DNA of 64,000 nucleotides. Origin: Psychrobacter phenylpyruvicus DSM 7000 = NBRC 102152. Its GTDB lineage: Bacteria; Pseudomonadota; Gammaproteobacteria; Pseudomonadales; Moraxellaceae. How positions within the stretch are numbered: the first letter of the stretch is position 1; each line of letters opens with the position of its first letter. Below, one piece after another: positions 19,636 through 29,056 of this stretch. The position numbers were made by a program, and so were the translations under genes. The DNA is taken from the NCBI RefSeq assembly GCF_000685805.1, contig NZ_JMKP01000002.1:115379-179378 (forward strand), in the 5' to 3' direction. The notes beneath the pieces are model-generated. The model made no database searches, was not told the DNA's origin, and was given only the letters and a program-made list of their open reading frames with translations.

Positions 19636-20919
19636 ATGAGTAACTCAATGATTCGAAAGCATGGTCGTACCACAGAGATAACTCAGCATGCTGAGTTACA
19701 GGTATTAAAGCGAATTCGCAAATTCTTATTACCTAAAGACTTCAAAGTATCCTCAGCACTGCTTGAAGAGATGGCAGAAGGCTATGATATCGGTGATCCG
19801 GTCGTCGATAGATTACTTGCAAATAATCAAAAGTTCGCCAAGCCATTGCAAGCTTACATTGTTGACAAGTATGTAGACGCTGTATCGCGTCAACCAAATA
19901 TTAAATCCAATAATGATTCTAACACCTCATCAGCCATTGACTTGGATTTAAATAGCGACTTAATTGATAACCCTGATTTTCAGCAGCTGGCCACTCAATT
20001 CTCTACTCATCCAGAGTGGTTTGACCCAGACTTAGCCGAAATTGGTGCCATAGCCTATCGCCGCTATCCCTTAATGCTGATTTGGTTACTAAGGAATGTG
20101 TCCTTAATGGCAGGATACAGTATTCCTGCTTTGTCACTGCCATTAATACAGACCGGTGCTTTGGTTCACGAGGCATTGCCTAGATTAATGCGCACCTACT
20201 CGTATATTTTGGCAGTTTCAGAACATCCTCAACTTAATGACGCCCCAACGGTATTGGCCATCGGTAGTGAAGGCTGGCGTCAGAGCATCAACGTGCGTCA
20301 AATACATGCCATAGTGAGGCAAAAGCTGACTGAACAAGGTTGGGATAGCGATTACTGGGGTATCCCTATTAATCAAACCGACATGGTGGCTACTCATCTC
20401 CAGTTTTCACTGCTTATCATGCGTGGACTAAGAATACTAGGCGCAAGAATTAGCGCCGAGGAAGCCAAAGGTATCTTGCATCTATGGCACTTAGCGAGTT
20501 GGTGGATGGGTATTGATTTGAAGCGTTTGCCACAGAATGAGACTGATTGCTGGGCTTGGCTCTATACCTATTTGGCAACCCAACATTTAGATTTTGAAGT
20601 AGGTAAACCCTTGGCAGATGCTCTGCATAGATTACCTTCGCAAATTATGGGTGAGGACAATAGAAAAGGCAGGTTTGTAGAACTGGTCAACGCCAGCGTG
20701 ACCCGTACCCTTGTCGGTGATGATATTAGTGATGGATTAGGATTACCCAAGTCTAGACTACGTCATGGGGTATTGGTCAGTGTGCCTATATTATTTGGGT
20801 TAGATACTTTAAGACGTCATAATAGTAAGGCGGCTATTAAGCTTGAAGACTTTAGAGCGAAACGGCAGAATAATATGAACTGGTGGCTGCGACAGAATGA
20901 CAGCTACTATCAAAATTAA
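19636..20919 (+). CDS. MpaB/DUF2236 (latex-clearing-protein-like) putative oxygenase
   Basis: A 427-residue soluble protein. The central block, with a repeated Arg-Tyr-rich TYSYILAVSE segment, a VRQIHAIVR histidine motif, IPINQTDMVATHLQFS and a downstream LHLWHLASWWMGID segment, is characteristic of the DUF2236 family. That family includes the fungal MpaB oxygenase and bacterial latex-clearing protein, where the histidines bind b-type haem. By analogy a haem-dependent oxygenase is inferred, substrate unknown. The N-terminal 110 residues include an Asn/Ser-rich linker. The gene is monocistronic and convergent with the thioredoxin-like gene that follows. Confidence 0.8.
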   Translation: MSNSMIRKHGRTTEITQHAELQVLKRIRKFLLPKDFKVSSALLEEMAEGYDIGDPVVDRLLANNQKFAKPLQAYIVDKYVDAVSRQPNIKSNNDSNTSSAIDLDLNSDLIDNPDFQQLATQFSTHPEWFDPDLAEIGAIAYRRYPLMLIWLLRNVSLMAGYSIPALSLPLIQTGALVHEALPRLMRTYSYILAVSEHPQLNDAPTVLAIGSEGWRQSINVRQIHAIVRQKLTEQGWDSDYWGIPINQTDMVATHLQFSLLIMRGLRILGARISAEEAKGILHLWHLASWWMGIDLKRLPQNETDCWAWLYTYLATQHLDFEVGKPLADALHRLPSQIMGEDNRKGRFVELVNASVTRTLVGDDISDGLGLPKSRLRHGVLVSVPILFGLDTLRRHNSKAAIKLEDFRAKRQNNMNWWLRQNDSYYQN

Positions 20920-20958
20920 CTGCTTGGAGGATAAAGAAAACTTGAGACGAGCGTTAAT

Positions 20959-21543
20959 CTAAAATAACGAAGATAACCACAGTCTTAATCTAAGAGACCA
21001 TTCAGGTTGAATTCCGGTCAAACCTTGCTTCATCTCCCCGTCTTTTAGGACCACATAAGAGGGGGTAACCTGTCCCTCCCAGTCATTAAAGATCTTGCCA
21101 GATTCGTCATTGATGGTGGTGAATGAGTAGTTATGCTCGGTCATAAACTGCTCAATATCTTGATTGCTACCCGATTGAACTGCAATGCTTACCACCGGAT
21201 AGCTGCCCGACTGTGCTAAGGAGTTTATTTTTGGAGAGGTGGTGCTACAGATAGGACACCAAGTTCCCCAAAAATAAACTAAGACGGGAGACTCGTGGCT
21301 CAAAGCTTCGATATCAACGCTTTGTCCTTGATAATCTGTCAATTGCAGCTGAGGATCAGCCGGCATGACCGGTTGTCGCCACCAGTTAATCACAGTATAG
21401 ATAACCGCAAAGATCACCAAGTATTTAAGCGCAGACCAACCCCAAGAGAGTAGTTTTGAGTTCGGCTTTGAAGCCGAACCCACTACTGAGGTCTCGTTGC
21501 TTTTAGGTTGATAGTCATCCACTGACTTTTTGTCCTGTGTCAT
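20959..21543 (-). CDS. Membrane-anchored thioredoxin-like disulfide oxidoreductase
   Basis: A 194-residue TlpA/ScsD-type protein. One N-terminal membrane helix (about residues 31-48, ending at NWWRQ) anchors a periplasmic thioredoxin fold with the active-site motif W-C-P-I-C near residue 95. The cis-proline region is TPSYVVL. It probably reduces or oxidises periplasmic disulfides; the partner is unknown. No dsbD- or cytochrome-maturation genes sit next to it. The upstream gene, 69 bases away on the same strand, encodes the GNAT-nitrilase fusion, so the two may share a transcript. Confidence 0.85.
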   Translation of the reverse strand: MTQDKKSVDDYQPKSNETSVVGSASKPNSKLLSWGWSALKYLVIFAVIYTVINWWRQPVMPADPQLQLTDYQGQSVDIEALSHESPVLVYFWGTWCPICSTTSPKINSLAQSGSYPVVSIAVQSGSNQDIEQFMTEHNYSFTTINDESGKIFNDWEGQVTPSYVVLKDGEMKQGLTGIQPEWSLRLRLWLSSLF

Positions 21544-21612
21544 AGTTATTCATATCTTTAATAAATGAGTGGGTTCTGAAGCCAGAGAAGTCTCAAGCCA
21601 AACAGCTTTTAA

Positions 21613-23265
21613 TTAAAAAGGTTTGGTCGCTCTATCGTGCATAGGCACACCTTCGGTGACGCTATGAGAGTTTTGTTTTAACTCTTCTCGTGAGCTATTT
21701 TCCACAGACTTTTTGGCTTTTTTCTTCCATTTTAGGGTAAATAAGTCCTCACGGCGGTCTTTTAAGTTATTGACAGAACCTTCATTACGCACATGAATAA
21801 GCTTATCTAAGTCTAAGTCTGAGAAAAATACCATCTCCGTATTGGCTGTGGTTTCCGCCATGATTGAATCGTGTGGGAAAGCAAAGTCAGATGGAGAGAA
21901 TACCGAAGATTGAGCGTACTGGATATCCAAGCTCTCAACTTGAGGTAGGTTACCTACAGAGCCACAAATCATGACATAACATTCGTTTTCGATGGCACGA
22001 GCTTGGGCACAGTGGCGAACTCGCAAATAGCCGTTTTTGGTGTCTGTCCAGAAAGGAACGAATAAGATGTCCATGTCCTCTAGTGCCAATAGACGGGCTA
22101 GCTCTGGGAACTCTACATCATAACAAATCAAAATACCAATACGACCAGCATCGGTGTCGAACACTTGTACTTTGTTGCCGCCTTCAATGACCCAGGCACT
22201 ACGCTCATGCGGGGTGATGTGGATTTTGCGTTGTTCTTCCACAGTACCATCACGGCGGCATAGGTAGCTGACGTTATAAAGCACTTCTTCGTTTTCATCA
22301 AATAAAGGCATAGAGCCGGTAATAACGTTAACGTTATAGCTGACTGCTAAATTTGAGATCTCATTTTTAAACCACTCGGTATAGTCCGCTAAAAAGCGAA
22401 TAGCAACGTTTTGATCGGTTGAATCACACAGTCCCATTAGTGGCGCATTAAAGAATTCTGGTAAGCAAGCAAAGTCAGCATTATAGTCGGCCATAATGTC
22501 AACGAAGAACTCAACTTGCTGCAATAACTCTTCAGGAGACTCCACCTCACGCATCTGCCACTGAATGCCACCAATACGCACATCTGTTTTGCGAGTGTTG
22601 GGCTTATATTCTTGTGGCTCATAATAGATGTTGGCCCATTCTAACAAAGTCGCAAAGCCTTTAGATTGCTTATCATCAGGCAGATAGCCGGTTAATATGC
22701 GTTTAACAATAAAGCCATTTGATAGCTGGAAGGATAGAGTAGGGTCGTATATCTCACGGTTCTCAACGGCATCAATATACTCACCTGGAGTCATGTCTTG
22801 GTAGCTGTGATATTTGGGGATACGGCCGCCTGCCAAAATGGCTCTGAAGTTCATCTGACGGCATAATTCTTTGCGTGCATCATAAAGACGGCGACCCAAA
22901 CGATAGCCACGATAATCTGGATCGATTAGGGCATCGATACCATATAATGCATCGCCTTCAGGGTCATCTTTGATAATCTCACGTTGTCCCAGTAGGTCGT
23001 CATAAGTATGAGGGTTCGAGAATTTTTGATAATTGACCCGCATGGTTAATACCATGCCAATTAACTTATCATGGTCAAACAAGGCGATTTGTCCTTCAGG
23101 GAAGGAGTCAATCAGAGTATGGACAGTGTTTTTTGACCAAGCACCGCCTAAGTTAACGTAAACACGGTCCATTAAAGTTTTTAGTTGAGGGTAATCTTTT
23201 TTCTTGATTTCAGCTATTTTTAAGTGAAAGTCTTCAGTTTTTTGGGTCATGGAATTACTCGTCAC
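21613..23265 (-). CDS. GNAT acetyltransferase / carbon-nitrogen hydrolase fusion
   Basis: A 550-residue two-domain protein. Residues about 14-190 form a GNAT acetyltransferase domain with the acetyl-CoA loop region DPDYRGYRLGRRLYDARKEL. Residues about 225-490 form a nitrilase-superfamily amidohydrolase with the full catalytic triad: Glu in CLPEFFN, Lys in EEQRKIHITPHE and Cys in LICYDVEFPE. The fusion is a recognised architecture in several bacterial groups, but its substrate is not established. A basic Ser/Lys-rich tail of about 40 residues follows. Start ATG at 23265; a second ATG lies five codons in. Confidence 0.88.
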   Translation of the reverse strand: MTSNSMTQKTEDFHLKIAEIKKKDYPQLKTLMDRVYVNLGGAWSKNTVHTLIDSFPEGQIALFDHDKLIGMVLTMRVNYQKFSNPHTYDDLLGQREIIKDDPEGDALYGIDALIDPDYRGYRLGRRLYDARKELCRQMNFRAILAGGRIPKYHSYQDMTPGEYIDAVENREIYDPTLSFQLSNGFIVKRILTGYLPDDKQSKGFATLLEWANIYYEPQEYKPNTRKTDVRIGGIQWQMREVESPEELLQQVEFFVDIMADYNADFACLPEFFNAPLMGLCDSTDQNVAIRFLADYTEWFKNEISNLAVSYNVNVITGSMPLFDENEEVLYNVSYLCRRDGTVEEQRKIHITPHERSAWVIEGGNKVQVFDTDAGRIGILICYDVEFPELARLLALEDMDILFVPFWTDTKNGYLRVRHCAQARAIENECYVMICGSVGNLPQVESLDIQYAQSSVFSPSDFAFPHDSIMAETTANTEMVFFSDLDLDKLIHVRNEGSVNNLKDRREDLFTLKWKKKAKKSVENSSREELKQNSHSVTEGVPMHDRATKPF

Positions 23266-23842
23266 GAGGATAAAAAAGTTTTCGATTTAAAGTAGGAAAG
23301 CTTTTTTAGATATAAAAGAATTTTGTAAATATAAAATCAAAGAGTCACCAACTTAGGTGGTGTCATCCGCAAATAAATAAGAAAATATTAATAATTTACA
23401 AATAGCCAAGAGAATACTGGCAATTAGCGCCAAGTATGCATTCATTAATAAGCGCTAAGTAGCAATTATTGAGCAGTCATTGCTAAGTGCTGGTTAGTAA
23501 GCATTTACGTATTGTAAAAAAACATATTATAAAGGCCAGGGTGTAGATGAAAACTGAAGAATTGTAACCTACCTACCTTTGTTGTGAATCAGTGTTAATA
23601 CCCTTATTGCTTTCAGACTAAAAATCAAGTCAGTCTGCATAGATAACTGATCCGGGCTATAAAAAAAGAAAGTTTATGGCGTATATAGCTAAGCTAAAAA
23701 TGCTTGAAATAACAAATATTTAATTTATCTGTTAATAAGTATATAAAAAACGTAATTTATTGTATTATTGACATTAAATTATGTATGCTCTATTTAATTC
23801 TACTTTGGATAACAAACTGTGGTGCATACTAAGGACTAAATT
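23266..23842. other. Intergenic region upstream of the BLUF gene
   Basis: A 577-base non-coding region between divergent genes. The last 80 bases hold the candidate BLUF promoter; the rest is AT-rich with loosely repeated AAGCGCTAAGT / GCTAAGTGCT words near 23450-23490 and no ORF or RNA gene that I can support. Confidence 0.45.
23768..23796 (+). promoter_or_regulatory. Candidate sigma-70 promoter of the BLUF gene
   Basis: A perfect TTGACA at 23768-23773, a 17-base spacer and TATTTA at 23791-23796, giving a leader of about 40 nt. Confidence 0.5.
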
Positions 23843-24487
23843 ATGCCTCTCAACGAACACAGTACGGCCACGGCGTTAAGTAAAATAGAAGACAATGCTT
23901 TGGTTCGTTTGGTCTATGCTAGTAGTCTGACTTTCAAAAGCCGTTTTAAGCCCGCTATTTTTCAGACTGTAGAGCAAGATGCTCGTCAGTATAATCAACA
24001 GAACGGGATTACAGGAACACTTTGCTACGGAAACGGTCAGTTTTTGCAATGCTTGGAAGGGCAAAAAAAAGTACTATTGCCTTTGCTACAAGAGATTTTT
24101 GATGATACTCGGCACAAAGAGACAAAAATACTGATAGTACAACCTATTGAGCAGCGAGACTTTAGTAACTGGGGTATGCGCTTGATGTTTCTAGAGCGTT
24201 GGCTGTGGTCTCCTGAAACCAAAAAACAAGCCGATACCTTGTCTAGATTTCTTCCTTTTAAACCCAGTCAATGGAATAGGGAGGAAACGGAAGAGTTCCT
24301 ACAGGCCATTCAAAAAATACAAACACCACCCCATATTCAGGAGTCAGGCATTAGTCTCAATGCGTTGGGGAATATGATTCACCACGTGGTTGGACCGCAT
24401 CAGGCATTTATCCTGGTCCAAAGTGTACTGGCTATTTTGACCATTGTGGCCATAGTATTATTGGTAAAATGCCCTTTAGTTAGCTAA
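23843..24487 (+). CDS. BLUF blue-light sensor with C-terminal membrane helix
   Basis: A flavin-binding blue-light sensor of 214 residues. Aligned by eye to AppA, the key photocycle residues are all present: Tyr25, Asn51, Gln69 (in GQFLQCLEG), Trp110 and Met112 (in FSNWGMRL). The BLUF domain covers about 20-115. It is not fused to an EAL, GGDEF or cyclase domain. Instead a polar linker leads to one hydrophobic helix at about 189-208, suggesting membrane tethering. Short BLUF proteins such as Acinetobacter BlsA act through protein partners; a similar mode is inferred. The stop codon lies inside the terminator stem that follows. Confidence 0.92.
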   Translation: MPLNEHSTATALSKIEDNALVRLVYASSLTFKSRFKPAIFQTVEQDARQYNQQNGITGTLCYGNGQFLQCLEGQKKVLLPLLQEIFDDTRHKETKILIVQPIEQRDFSNWGMRLMFLERWLWSPETKKQADTLSRFLPFKPSQWNREETEEFLQAIQKIQTPPHIQESGISLNALGNMIHHVVGPHQAFILVQSVLAILTIVAIVLLVKCPLVS

Positions 24488-24500
24488 AGGGCATTTTTTT
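24466..24500 (+). terminator. Terminator overlapping the BLUF stop codon
   Basis: GCCCTTTAG and CTAAAGGGC pair around TTAG (24471-24492), flanked by AAAAT and a T7 run. The last six codons and the TAA stop of the BLUF gene are inside the hairpin. Confidence 0.92.
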
Positions 24501-24567
24501 AAGAAAAATTATGATTTAAAAAGAAATAAAGTTTAAACAGTATTATGCGACATGGTATGAAGCTGAC

Positions 24568-26082
24568 TTAAACATCAAAAATCTTGCCACGGTTCATAAT
24601 ACCTTTTGGATCAAATACCTGCTTCAATTCCTTTAAGTACTCAATCTCAGTTTCACTGCGGCTATAGCTTAGATAAGGCTTTTTGGTCATACCTACACCG
24701 TGTTCTGCTGATACCGAGCCGCCATATTTTTGCACGGTCTGAAACACTAAGTCGTTCACGCTTTGGCACTTTTCAAAGAATTCATCCTTAGATAAGTTCT
24801 CCGGCTTTAGGATGTTTAGATGTAGGTTTCCATCGCCAATATGACCAAACCAGCAAATCTCAAAGTCAGGATAATTAGTGTTTACTACGGCCTCGATGTC
24901 TTTAATAAATTCCGGCACATAACTAATCAGCACTGACACATCGTTTTTGTACGGAGTGAAGACAGAGATAGTTTCTGAGATATATTCACGCAGTTTCCAC
25001 AGCTCAGCTGCCTGCGATAGGCTTTGACTCATTACCCCATCTACAATCCAGCCGTTCTCCATACACTGCTCAAACATGGCCATGGCTTTATCCATAATAG
25101 GCTCATATGGTGCTTCAAACTCTAGTAGTGCATAGTATTTGGTACGCGCTTCAAATGGCTGCTGAACATGTCCGGTGGCCATTAATTTATCAATTGCCAC
25201 ATCATCAAAGAATTCAAATGCGGTTAAATCTAACTGTGATTGGAAAGCAGACAACACATTCATCACGTGCTCAAACTCATCCATACCAAATACCATCACT
25301 GTTAAATCTTGCGGCGCCCGCTCAAGTTTCATCTGAGCTTTAGTGACGATACCTAGCGTTCCTTCAGCGCCGATAAACAAGTGGCGTAAGTCATAACCGG
25401 TGGCATTTTTAATCATACCGCGGTTCAGCTTAAGGATATCGCCTTTACCAGTAACCACAGTTAGGCCCAAAACCCAGTTACGGGTCATGCCATAACGAAT
25501 CACTTTAATACCACCAGCATTGGTACCGATATTACCGCCAATTTGACTTGATCCTGCCGAAGCAAAGTCAACAGGGTAATACAAGCCTTTGTCTTCAGCA
25601 AATTGCTGTAATTGCTCAGTGATGACACCGGCTTCAATCTCAACCATTCTGTCGGCTGGATAAAACTCACCGATTCTATTCATTTTATCTAGGCTAATGA
25701 CAATCTCACCATTGCTGGCCACAGCGCCTGCAGACAGACCGGTACGGCCACCGCTTGGTGTTACGACGATGTTGTGCTCATTGGCAAGCTTAATCACCGC
25801 TTGGACTTGTTCGGTTGATTTGGGGAAAACAATGGCACAAGGAGCAGGGGCAAAATGTTTGGTCCAGTCTTTACCCCAGTACTCTAAGCTCTCAGCGTCA
25901 GTTTTGATTTGGCTGTCGTCAAAGCCGTAAGCAGTGGTTAGGCTAGTGAGTAGAGCAGATAATGCTGCAGGGTCTGTTATTTGATCTTTTGAAAGCTCTG
26001 GAGCATCAACTAATGATTGATCTGAGCTGTGTGCCAGTTCATGAGCAGCGGAAGTATTACTTGAAATATTGGATGCAGTCAT
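24568..26082 (-). CDS. FAD-linked D-2-hydroxyacid dehydrogenase (D2HGDH/GlcD-type)
   Basis: A 504-residue VAO-family flavoprotein. The FAD-binding half has PSGGRTGLSAGAV and GGNIGTNAGGIKVIRYGMTRNWVLGL, and the C-terminal half has the metal-site region CWFGHIGDGNLHLN and GGSVSAEHGVGMTKK. This matches D-2-hydroxyglutarate and D-lactate dehydrogenases. It is divergent from serA. In bacteria, PGDH converts 2-oxoglutarate to D-2-hydroxyglutarate while making 3-phosphohydroxypyruvate, and D2HGDH recycles it. That context favours D-2-hydroxyglutarate as substrate, though D-lactate cannot be excluded from sequence. Confidence 0.88.
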   Translation of the reverse strand: MTASNISSNTSAAHELAHSSDQSLVDAPELSKDQITDPAALSALLTSLTTAYGFDDSQIKTDAESLEYWGKDWTKHFAPAPCAIVFPKSTEQVQAVIKLANEHNIVVTPSGGRTGLSAGAVASNGEIVISLDKMNRIGEFYPADRMVEIEAGVITEQLQQFAEDKGLYYPVDFASAGSSQIGGNIGTNAGGIKVIRYGMTRNWVLGLTVVTGKGDILKLNRGMIKNATGYDLRHLFIGAEGTLGIVTKAQMKLERAPQDLTVMVFGMDEFEHVMNVLSAFQSQLDLTAFEFFDDVAIDKLMATGHVQQPFEARTKYYALLEFEAPYEPIMDKAMAMFEQCMENGWIVDGVMSQSLSQAAELWKLREYISETISVFTPYKNDVSVLISYVPEFIKDIEAVVNTNYPDFEICWFGHIGDGNLHLNILKPENLSKDEFFEKCQSVNDLVFQTVQKYGGSVSAEHGVGMTKKPYLSYSRSETEIEYLKELKQVFDPKGIMNRGKIFDV

Positions 26083-26443
26083 ATTAGTCTCTACAGAAGT
26101 CTAGGATACAAAACATGTGAAAAACAAACAAAAGCCAGTTGCGATAAGCCGCATAACTGAAAGTTTATCATTATAGTCGTATTTGACAGGGCTTTATTCA
26201 TAATTTAGTCTGCCAAAATAATAAAATATGTTATAAGATAGTTATATTATGACATAGTGCTAATGGAGGATGTAAGTCGCAGTTTGAGACGAGCGACTTT
26301 AGTTTAGGGTAGTCACCGAGATAGTGGCTCACTTTACGTCATATTATTCACTTTTAGGCTTGTTATGGCAAAGTGATACCAGATAAGGTTAGTAGTTAAT
26401 AACCCATTGAAAATTAATAACCCATCAAAATAAGGGCAAAGAC
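26083..26443. other. Divergent promoter region, D2HGDH-like gene / serA
   Basis: 361 bases between divergent genes. An inverted repeat of AAGTCGC (26274-26280) and GCGACTT (26293-26299) with a 12-base spacer lies centrally and could be an operator shared by both genes. No coding potential seen. Confidence 0.45.
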
Positions 26444-27670
26444 ATGGCATTATCGCTTGAGAAAGATAAAATACGTTTTTTACTGCTAGAGGGCTTACAC
26501 GAGAACTCACTGAAAGTTTTAAATGATGCGGGCTACACCAATATTGAATATCTAACGCATGCTTTAGATCCTGACGAATTAGCAGAAAAAATTAAAGATG
26601 TTCATTTTATCGGTATTCGCTCACGCACTCAGTTAACCCGTGACATTCTTGAGCAAGCAGAAAAACTTATTGCAATCGGTTGTTTCTGTATCGGTACCAA
26701 CCAAGTAGACTTAGAAGCTGCTCGTGAGTTTGGTATTCCTGTATTTAATGCCCCTTATTCAAATACCCGTTCAGTAGCGGAGCTGGTATTGGCTGAAGCA
26801 ATTATGCTTTACCGTGGCATCCCTGAGAAAAACGCTGTGGTACACCGTGGTGGTTGGGGTAAGTCCGCTAAGAACTCACATGAAGTTCGCGGTAAAGTGA
26901 TGGGTATTGTGGGTTATGGCTCAATTGGCTCACAGTTATCAGTACTTGCCGAAAGCTTAGGTATGAAGGTTATTTATCATGACGTAATGACCAAGCTACC
27001 TCTAGGTAATGCGGTGCAAGTGGGTAGTTTAGAAGAGCTATTACAAAATGCAGATATCGTTACTCTGCATGTACCAGACCTACCAAGTACACGTTATATG
27101 ATGAAAAAAGAGCAGTTTGATCTAATGAAAGACGGCAGCTACTTTATTAATGCGGCGCGTGGTACTTGTGTGGAAATTGATGACTTAGCCGCTGCTATAG
27201 AATCAGGTAAAATTTTAGGGGCTGCAGTAGACGTCTTCCCGAAAGAGCCAAAGTCAGCAGATGAAGAGTTTGAATCTCCACTGCGTAAGTTTGACAACGT
27301 TATCCTAACGCCGCACATTGGGGGCTCTACTCAAGAAGCACAAGCGAATATTGGTCTTGAAGTGGCAGAGAAGTTTGTTAAATACTCTGACGCTGGTGAT
27401 ACCACTACTTCTGTGAACTTCCCTGAAGTTAGTATCCCAGTTAAAGAAGGCTCACACCGCTTACTACATATCCACAAAAACGTACCAGGCGTACTGTCAC
27501 AAATTAACAGCTCATTCGCTAGTGCCGGCATTAACGTCTTGGCACAAAGCTTAATGACTGAAGGCGATGTGGGTTATTTGGTTATGGATGTAGACAACCG
27601 TAACTCAAAAGAAGCCTTAGATAAGTTAAGAGATATCAAAGAGACTATTCGCGTTCGTGTTTTGTTCTAA
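26444..27670 (+). CDS. serA: D-3-phosphoglycerate dehydrogenase
   Basis: First enzyme of serine biosynthesis, 408 residues, the E. coli-type length with one C-terminal ACT domain. The NAD-binding loop GYGSIGSQLSVLAESLGMKV begins at residue 157; the catalytic arginine lies in NAARGT and the histidine in LTPHIGGST. The ACT domain (about 335-408), including NVPGVLSQINSSFASAGINV, normally mediates feedback inhibition by serine. Divergent from the D-2-hydroxyacid dehydrogenase gene. A terminator follows. Confidence 0.96.
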   Translation: MALSLEKDKIRFLLLEGLHENSLKVLNDAGYTNIEYLTHALDPDELAEKIKDVHFIGIRSRTQLTRDILEQAEKLIAIGCFCIGTNQVDLEAAREFGIPVFNAPYSNTRSVAELVLAEAIMLYRGIPEKNAVVHRGGWGKSAKNSHEVRGKVMGIVGYGSIGSQLSVLAESLGMKVIYHDVMTKLPLGNAVQVGSLEELLQNADIVTLHVPDLPSTRYMMKKEQFDLMKDGSYFINAARGTCVEIDDLAAAIESGKILGAAVDVFPKEPKSADEEFESPLRKFDNVILTPHIGGSTQEAQANIGLEVAEKFVKYSDAGDTTTSVNFPEVSIPVKEGSHRLLHIHKNVPGVLSQINSSFASAGINVLAQSLMTEGDVGYLVMDVDNRNSKEALDKLRDIKETIRVRVLF

Positions 27671-27712
27671 GCAATTCAGTCGAAGCAAGTAAGTAAATTA
27701 AATAACTTGTTC

Positions 27713-27743
27713 TAAAAAAAGCTGGCTATGGCCAGCTTTTTTT
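27713..27743 (+). terminator. serA terminator
   Basis: GCTGGC and GCCAGC pair around TATG, with A7 before and T7 after the stem. Confidence 0.93.
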
Positions 27744-27947
27744 ATGGGTTTGATTTCAGGTAGCAAATGTTACAGTACTAACATTATGCAGCGAATGTTA
27801 CGAGATTAGGCTGACATTTAACACAAAAACCAATACTACTATTACTATGCCTATATATATTACATATTTATATATATTATCATCTAGTAACTACAACCGT
27901 TTTCAGGCATTATAAAGTCAAACAGAATTTACAATAGAAGGAATCCT

Positions 27948-28826
27948 ATGCAAATTAAATCGTTCTTACATGAGGATACAGAGACTTATACTCACGTATT
28001 AATTGATGAGGCCAATAAGCTGTGTGCCATTATTGACCCTGTATTGGATTATGATTTTAAATCAGGTTATACCAGTACCGAGTCGGCGGATGAGGTGATT
28101 AGTTATGTCAAAGAGCAAGATCTAACCGTAAAATACATTATCGAGACTCATGCTCATGCAGACCATCTTAGCTCAGCACCGCATATCAAGCAGCAGCTTG
28201 GTGGTGAGCTGGTAATAGGTAGGCACATCACTGAAGTTCAAAAGATATTCAAAGAGGTGTTTAATCTAGAAAACTACTTTAAGACAGATGCCAGTCAGTT
28301 TGATAAATTAACTGAAGAAGGTACTGAGTTTATGCTAGGGGATATCAAGCTTAGCGTAATGCATGTTCCAGGACATACCCCAGCAGATATGGCTTACGTG
28401 GCGCAAGATACGACCGATAGTGAGCGAGCGCTGGCCATCTTCGTTGGGGATACATTATTTGCTCCAGATGTGGGTACAGCTCGAGTGGATTTCCCAGGGG
28501 GAGATGTCGATGATTTGTATCACTCCATCCAAAAGATATTATCGCTACCTGGAGATACTGAAATTTATCTGTGTCATGACTATCCGCCAGAAGGGCGAGA
28601 GCACTGTCCAGTGACTACAGTCGCAGCAGAAAAAGCTGGCAATATTCATGTCAGAGACGGGATCAGCCAAGCTGAGTTTACCAAGATGCGCACTGAGCGC
28701 GATGCCACACTTGAGATGCCAAGACTCATCATTCCTTCGGTTCAAGTCAACATTCGTGCTGGCGAGATGCCAGAACCAGAAGATAATGGGGTTCGTTATT
28801 TAAAGGTACCAATCAATACTCTGTAA
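27948..28826 (+). CDS. MBL-fold hydrolase, persulfide dioxygenase-like
   Basis: A 292-residue metallo-beta-lactamase-fold enzyme. The metal motif THAHADHLSS, then HVPGHTPADM, FVGDTLFAPDVGTARVDFPGGD and the late LCHDYPPEGRE histidine motif are the pattern of the ETHE1/Blh persulfide dioxygenase and glyoxalase II-like group. Sulfur oxidation of glutathione persulfide is the likely activity; a glyoxalase II-type thioesterase is the alternative. Start ATG has GAAGGAATCC upstream. No sulfurtransferase or sqr gene is adjacent. A hairpin terminator lies 65 bases after the stop. Confidence 0.85.
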   Translation: MQIKSFLHEDTETYTHVLIDEANKLCAIIDPVLDYDFKSGYTSTESADEVISYVKEQDLTVKYIIETHAHADHLSSAPHIKQQLGGELVIGRHITEVQKIFKEVFNLENYFKTDASQFDKLTEEGTEFMLGDIKLSVMHVPGHTPADMAYVAQDTTDSERALAIFVGDTLFAPDVGTARVDFPGGDVDDLYHSIQKILSLPGDTEIYLCHDYPPEGREHCPVTTVAAEKAGNIHVRDGISQAEFTKMRTERDATLEMPRLIIPSVQVNIRAGEMPEPEDNGVRYLKVPINTL

Positions 28827-28887
28827 TGATTGGCTGTCTTAAAAGGAGGGTTGAGACAATTTACAGGTATTCAAATTGAGGTGTGCT

Positions 28888-28923
28888 AAAGCTCAGGCTA
28901 GTAAAATAGCCTGAGCTTTTATT
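28888..28923 (+). terminator. Terminator after the MBL gene
   Basis: GCTCAGGCTA and TAGCCTGAGC (28891-28900 and 28907-28916) pair around six bases and run into TTTTATTT. Confidence 0.9.
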
Positions 28924-29056
28924 TAATCAGCCAAAACTTTATGATAATATAATAAACCATCATCGTGGGTTTAATGGATAGCTAAGTTATTGATAACTCT
29001 ATCACTGCAACTTCCAGCACGATATAAAACAACTCTGGTAAAGCGCATGAACCTGT

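Noticed and set aside
20942..26296. Shared 12-mer TTGAGACGAGCG at about 20942 and 26284
   Set aside because: A repeated 12-mer is expected by chance in 64 kb, and the flanks do not match.
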